Assembly (NCBI GenBank): GCA_001919995.1
Contig: MNIY01000201.1
Coordinates: forward strand, 1-8,463
DNA: 8,463 bases
DNA from: Ktedonobacter sp. 13_1_20CM_4_53_11
GTDB lineage: Bacteria > Chloroflexota > Ktedonobacteria > Ktedonobacterales > Ktedonobacteraceae
Direction: 5' to 3'
Shown in pieces: positions 5,716 through 8,463 of this stretch. Both the position numbers and the translations under genes were made by a program. Positions within the stretch are counted from its first letter, which is position 1. Each line of letters begins with the position of its first letter. The notes under the pieces were generated by a model that had not been told where the DNA came from, searched no databases, and worked only from the letters and a program-made list of their open reading frames with translations.

Positions 5716-6345
5716 TTAGAGCACACTCCAAACGCCACAAATTTCGCAGTAAGCAATCCCTACTTCGCCAAAGGTTTTACTTCGCGTGTTCCAGCGATCA
5801 TAGGCTATAGCAATAGAGCCACAGTTCCAGCAACGAGCACGCCCTCCCGCTTTGCTTTGACTCTCTAACTGCTGCAATAAGGCGCTACGAGCCTCTTCAG
5901 CCCCAGTATAACCGGGGTTATACGCAAGATGCAGCAGATTCCCTAATGGCAGAGAGATCTCATGTGTTGGCGGCTGCAAGGGCGCAGATAAAGGCGCATT
6001 AGCCGCGTTCGGCACAAGTGACTGTATCTGGGATGGCGGCTGCTGCGGTGGGCGACGAAAGAGTTCGCCACGAGAAGTCCGTCGACCGCCTTCGATTGGA
6101 GGCGTATAGTTTTGCTGATCTGCACCATTCACAGGAGTAGGAGGAACTGGCGGCATAAATGAGGTTACAGTTTGATCCGTATTGGGTACTCCTGTATCTG
6201 CAGCCTCTCCCTCAACTGCGGATGCGGCAGAATCTCGCTCTGAAGCAAGCGATGCTGCTGCATTTTCCGTTTGTTCCGCAAGGTGATTGTTATTATTTTC
6301 TGGTTGATCAGGCGGATTAGCGCGTCTGCGTCGTGTAATTGGCAT
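5716..6345 (-). CDS. Zinc-ribbon protein with long disordered Pro/Gln-rich N-terminus, unrecognised (209 aa)
   Basis: I do not recognise a named family. The N-terminus is basic (PITRRRR), followed by about 120 residues rich in Asn, Ala, Glu, Pro and Gln that look disordered (MPPVPPTPVNG; RRPPQQPPSQ). A short helical region follows (ISLPLGNLLHLAYN; AEEARSALLQQLESQ, about 130-164), then a C-terminal zinc ribbon RCWNCGS...AYCEICGVW with Cys172, Cys175, Cys200 and Cys203 (CxxC-x24-CxxC), ending six residues later. No signal peptide or membrane helix is seen. The ATG at 6345 is chosen: GGGAG lies about 9 bases upstream, whereas the in-frame ATG at 6396 overlaps the -10 box of the predicted promoter and would not be transcribed. 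It is the first gene of a two-gene zinc-ribbon operon. A nucleic-acid or protein-binding role is inference. Confidence 0.75.
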   Translation of the reverse strand: MPITRRRRANPPDQPENNNNHLAEQTENAAASLASERDSAASAVEGEAADTGVPNTDQTVTSFMPPVPPTPVNGADQQNYTPPIEGGRRTSRGELFRRPPQQPPSQIQSLVPNAANAPLSAPLQPPTHEISLPLGNLLHLAYNPGYTGAEEARSALLQQLESQSKAGGRARCWNCGSIAIAYDRWNTRSKTFGEVGIAYCEICGVWSVL

Positions 6346-6394
6346 AGGAGACTGCTCCCTTAGAAGTTGTGTGTGTACTGCGTTTGCAAGCAGC

Positions 6395-6423
6395 ATTATA
6401 TCACAGCAGAGGAAAAAAGTCTA
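6395..6423 (-). promoter_or_regulatory. Strong putative promoter of the zinc-ribbon operon
   Basis: On the minus strand, TAGACT (-35, 6418-6423) and consensus TATAAT (-10, 6395-6400) are 17 bases apart, and TGA at 6401-6403 makes an extended -10. Transcription would start near 6388, about 43 bases before the ATG at 6345, which rules out the longer reading frame from 6396. Confidence 0.65.
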
Positions 6424-6433
6424 AGATTGTGAA

Positions 6434-6491
6434 TGACAAATTGTATGCGGGCCTGGCATCAAGCGGCGCCAGGCCCGCATACAATTTGTCA
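6434..6491 (-). terminator. Perfect 24-bp hairpin between ferredoxin and the zinc-ribbon operon
   Basis: Arms 6434-6457 and 6468-6491 are exactly complementary over 24 bases, with a GC-rich inner half (GCGGGCCTGGC) and a 10-base loop. It begins 20 bases past the ferredoxin stop codon. On the minus strand the next bases are TTCACAATCTTAGAC, with a T6 run only 15 bases away, so it is not a textbook intrinsic terminator. It may end the ferredoxin transcript, protect its 3' end, or be a copy of a dispersed palindromic repeat. Confidence 0.55.
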
Positions 6492-6511
6492 CAACTTAAC
6501 TTTTCTCTATA

Positions 6512-6769
6512 TTACTTGAAAAAATCTGCGTTAATCTTGATGAAGTGTTTCCACTCGTCTGGAGTAGCGGATTCCTCAAAAATAGCAGTCACGGGACATG
6601 CAGGCTCACAAGCTCCGCAATCGATACATTCATCAGGATTAATATAGAGCTGCTCAACCGTGTCAAATTCCTCCTCGTTCTGCGAAGGATGAATACAGTC
6701 TACAGGGCATACATCCACACAGGATGCGTCCTTTACACCAATACAAGGCTGAGTTATTACATATGTCAT
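6512..6769 (-). CDS. 7Fe-8S ([3Fe-4S][4Fe-4S]) ferredoxin
   Basis: The 85-residue cytosolic electron carrier has PCIGVKDASCVDVCPVDCIHP at 8-28 and ECIDCGACEPACPVTAI at 47-63. By comparison with Azotobacter ferredoxin I, Cys9, Cys17 and Cys58 would bind the 3Fe cluster, and Cys21, Cys48, Cys51 and Cys54 the 4Fe cluster. The position of the free Cys11 of that protein is Val12 here, consistent with a 3Fe site and not a 4Fe site, while Cys25 is kept. Length and the short acidic loop (NEEEFDTVEQ) fit small ferredoxins of Gram-positive and Chloroflexota bacteria. The start has AGGAGG about 11 bases upstream. The gene has its own strong promoter and is followed by a long hairpin. Its redox partners cannot be told from the neighbours. 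Confidence 0.95.
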   Translation of the reverse strand: MTYVITQPCIGVKDASCVDVCPVDCIHPSQNEEEFDTVEQLYINPDECIDCGACEPACPVTAIFEESATPDEWKHFIKINADFFK

Positions 6770-6846
6770 GTTTCAGTTATCCTCCTCTTGGCACGCCATG
6801 TAGAAATCGAGTACGCGGCGGCAAAGTTATTTTTTCGGCCCGTTTC

Positions 6847-6875
6847 AGTATAGTGGGTTGGGCAAACATTGTCAA
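6847..6875 (-). promoter_or_regulatory. Strong sigma-70 promoter of the ferredoxin gene
   Basis: On the minus strand, consensus TTGACA (-35, 6870-6875) and TATACT (-10, 6847-6852) are 17 bases apart, the best -35/-10 pair in the window. Transcription would start near 6840, leaving a leader of about 70 bases. It separates the ferredoxin from the kinase gene upstream. Confidence 0.75.
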
Positions 6876-6897
6876 TTCCCTTGATTGTGCTTGACAA
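6869..6897. promoter_or_regulatory. Inverted repeat TTGTCAA-N15-TTGACAA overlapping the ferredoxin -35
   Basis: Two 7-base arms (6869-6875 and 6891-6897) are exact inverted copies; the first coincides with the -35 box. An imperfect inner stem (6874-6882 with 6898-6905) offers an alternative fold. It may be an operator upstream of or over the -35 element; chance is possible because one arm is a promoter consensus. Confidence 0.28.
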
Positions 6898-6973
6898 AAG
6901 GGATTGGCTGTCCTTATCCTCCCATGAGGAGTGATGAGAATGTTGACAACACTGGCAGCTATTATCGATCTGC

Positions 6974-8463
6974 TTACGCTTTGGAGGTTTTGATGTAGAG
7001 GTGTGAGAATACAATCTCGGTACCTTGCTCCTCCACAGAGAAACCAACTTCTCCTGATGAGAGAGCCGCGGATGAAGAGTCCGTAATAGCAGGTCCCACT
7101 GCTTTCCCGTTGATCAAAAAGTTGAATGTGTCGCCGACAGCCTCCACAGAAATAGCGTTTCTTTTACCAATACCAGTCAGCAGTAAATTGGTTGGGCCAC
7201 CAGCCAGTGTCTTCCAGCGTGCATCGCCATCGTAGCGCGAGAACTGGTACTGCCCCCCACCCCATGCCACGACTTCAAAAAGGTAGTAATGAGATTGATC
7301 GGCAGTTCCGCGAAACGCAACTCCATAGTAATCGGCCCCATCCGACGAGCCATGGATTTCAGACATGGATACCGTGAGGTGAAAGTTGGCATATTGATGA
7401 TTCGCGTAGAGAGCCAGGGCAACGTTATGATCCGATTTATTTTGAATATGGTACTGCTGATCAGCGAAATAAAAGGTACCACCTGTTGGCCAGTCAGAAC
7501 TATTCGACAGATCGTCAAACAGCGCGTTTGCTGGAACAGCGACCTGCAGGTGTGTCTTAGTTGGAGAGTCGCTAAAGTGAGAAGTGATCAACCCACCTGC
7601 AGCTATCGCTCCGACGGCTATGGCAAAGAACAGAATAATGGCCACGATGACTCGCAGGAGATCGACTGAACGTATCGCTTCTGGTTTCACACGAACAACA
7701 GGTTTTGACGTAGAAAGAGCACGTTTCGCGCCGCTACTTAAGCTTCTAGAGGTAGCCTTCATACCATCAGAAAGATTGTTGTTGGGATCGATTTGATAAA
7801 GTTGATCAGCGATACGGATGGATTGAGCAAAGGCAACACTAAACTCACCCGCCGTCTGGAAACGGTCTTTTGGTCGTTTAGCAAGAGCTTTCTGGATCAC
7901 GCTATCAGTATAAGGTGTGATATCCCCTCGCAATAAACCGAGCGCGGGGGGATTTTCATGCACTTGTAGCAGCGCAACGGCAATGGTAGAATCAGCAATA
8001 AAAGGGAGGCGCCCCACCAGGAGATAGAACAGTGTAATGCCCAGTGAGTAGATATCCGAGCGACCATCTAGTGGCTGGCCCAATGCTTGCTCCGGCGAGA
8101 TGTAGTCGGGTGTTCCCATCAGCGTTCCCGGAGACTTGGTAGGAGACTGATCAGCAATAATGTCTCTACGCATCATGTGAGCAATGCCGAAGTCGGAGAG
8201 AGCGACGCTACCATCGCTATCCAGCAGGATATTAGCCGGTTTTACATCACAATGTACACATCCGTGCTGATGCGCATAATCTAGCGCTGCCGCGATCTGT
8301 TCAAGATACCATTGTGCCTCACGCAGGGTCAGGCAACCATTACTGGCCACATACTCGCTTAAGGTGCCCCCAGGCATATAGGGCATGATGATATAAGGTA
8401 ATCCGTCCTGTTCGCCATAGGAGTAGATTGGTAGAATATTTGGGTGATCTAACCGGCTGGCAG
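6974..8463 (-). CDS. Transmembrane Ser/Thr protein kinase with extracytoplasmic lectin-like domain (N-terminus beyond window)
   Basis: The frame is open to the right edge, giving 495 residues; the P-loop, the ATP-binding lysine and the C-helix are missing, and the true start is outside. Fragment residues 1-215 are a Hanks-type kinase: RLDHPNILPIYSYGEQDG, catalytic loop HCDVKPAN (Asp72, Asn77), DFG at 90-92, GTPDYISPEQ at 116-125, and RSDIYSLG. The HCD in place of HRD marks it as a non-RD kinase. A Ser/basic juxtamembrane stretch (about 225-265) leads to one membrane helix at about 268-292. The outer part (about 310-493) is a beta-rich concanavalin-like/DUF1080-like domain (ADYYGVAFRG, YYLFEVV, YQFSRYDG, FNFLINGKAVG, GEVGFSVEEQG). 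It probably senses a sugar or surface ligand and signals inward; ligand and substrates are unknown. An internal ATG at 8386 lies inside the kinase fold and is not the start. No clear terminator follows the stop. Confidence 0.92.
   Translation of the reverse strand, partial: ASRLDHPNILPIYSYGEQDGLPYIIMPYMPGGTLSEYVASNGCLTLREAQWYLEQIAAALDYAHQHGCVHCDVKPANILLDSDGSVALSDFGIAHMMRRDIIADQSPTKSPGTLMGTPDYISPEQALGQPLDGRSDIYSLGITLFYLLVGRLPFIADSTIAVALLQVHENPPALGLLRGDITPYTDSVIQKALAKRPKDRFQTAGEFSVAFAQSIRIADQLYQIDPNNNLSDGMKATSRSLSSGAKRALSTSKPVVRVKPEAIRSVDLLRVIVAIILFFAIAVGAIAAGGLITSHFSDSPTKTHLQVAVPANALFDDLSNSSDWPTGGTFYFADQQYHIQNKSDHNVALALYANHQYANFHLTVSMSEIHGSSDGADYYGVAFRGTADQSHYYLFEVVAWGGGQYQFSRYDGDARWKTLAGGPTNLLLTGIGKRNAISVEAVGDTFNFLINGKAVGPAITDSSSAALSSGEVGFSVEEQGTEIVFSHLYIKTSKA

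Noticed and set aside
6369..6647. Plus-strand open frame of 92 codons across the 24-bp hairpin and the ferredoxin 3' half
   Set aside because: It runs through the hairpin and antisense to the iron-sulfur motifs, with no domain of its own.
6891..6919. Plus-strand TTGACA with a -10-like TTATCC at 17 bases, possible antisense promoter into the kinase gene
   Set aside because: The -10 is poor and the TTGACA is explained as an arm of the inverted repeat at the ferredoxin promoter.
6917..6951. Small hairpins after the kinase stop (TCCTC-CCAT-GAGGA and TGTTG-A-CAACA)
   Set aside because: Stems are only 5 bp and no T-run follows on the minus strand, so I do not call a terminator.
6766..7047. Minus-strand open frame of 93 codons whose stop overlaps the ferredoxin start (ATGA), suggesting translational coupling
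   Set aside because: It overlaps the end of the kinase gene out of frame, contains the strong ferredoxin promoter, and its sequence has no domain. The overlap with the ATG is most likely chance.
7177..7796. Several open frames on both strands over the lectin-like part of the kinase gene
   Set aside because: All are out of frame with the conserved domain and show no domain or ribosome site.

Overview
The window looks like a chromosomal segment from a filamentous, multicellular-type Chloroflexota bacterium, most plausibly class Ktedonobacteria. This is an inference from memory of protein style: a Ser/Thr kinase with an 'HPNILPIY.YGEQDGLPYIIMPYMPGGTL' N-lobe and a lectin-like C-terminus, a stand-alone TPR protein, a Bax-inhibitor-1 protein and a 7Fe ferredoxin, each in its own short transcription unit. 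No rRNA, tRNA, CRISPR array or transposase is visible. No gene-free stretch exceeds about 210 bases.

Layout. On the plus strand, bases 1-407 hold the C-terminal bulk of a molybdopterin synthase catalytic subunit (MoaE). Next comes a fused nucleotidyltransferase-HEPN protein (538-1374), which joins the two halves of a type VII (MntA/HepT) toxin-antitoxin pair in one chain and ends at a strong terminator (1389-1428). All remaining genes are on the minus strand: a 13-repeat TPR protein (1444-2859), a NagR/DasR-like GntR-UTRA repressor (3060-3800), thioredoxin (3973-4308), a seven-helix Bax-inhibitor-1 family protein (4490-5233), a pair of undescribed small zinc-ribbon proteins (5446-5661 and 5716-6345), a 7Fe-8S ferredoxin (6512-6769), and a transmembrane Ser/Thr kinase whose N-terminus runs off the right edge (6974-8463).

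Regulation. Most units have a readable sigma-70-like promoter, several with an extended -10 (TGnTATAAT-like). The gntR leader carries TGTC-CA-GACA, close to the GTC-TA-GAC core of DasR/NagR operators, and suggests autoregulation. TCAC-N2-GTGA dyads sit against the -10 region upstream of gntR and at a similar site upstream of the BI-1 gene. A perfect 24-bp hairpin separates the ferredoxin gene from the zinc-ribbon operon.

Most neighbours look like independent housekeeping or stress genes, not one pathway. The points most worth a second look are the single-chain MNT-HEPN protein that lacks the usual modified tyrosine, the two-gene zinc-ribbon operon, and the BI-1 protein that appears to lack both aspartates of the family's pH sensor.
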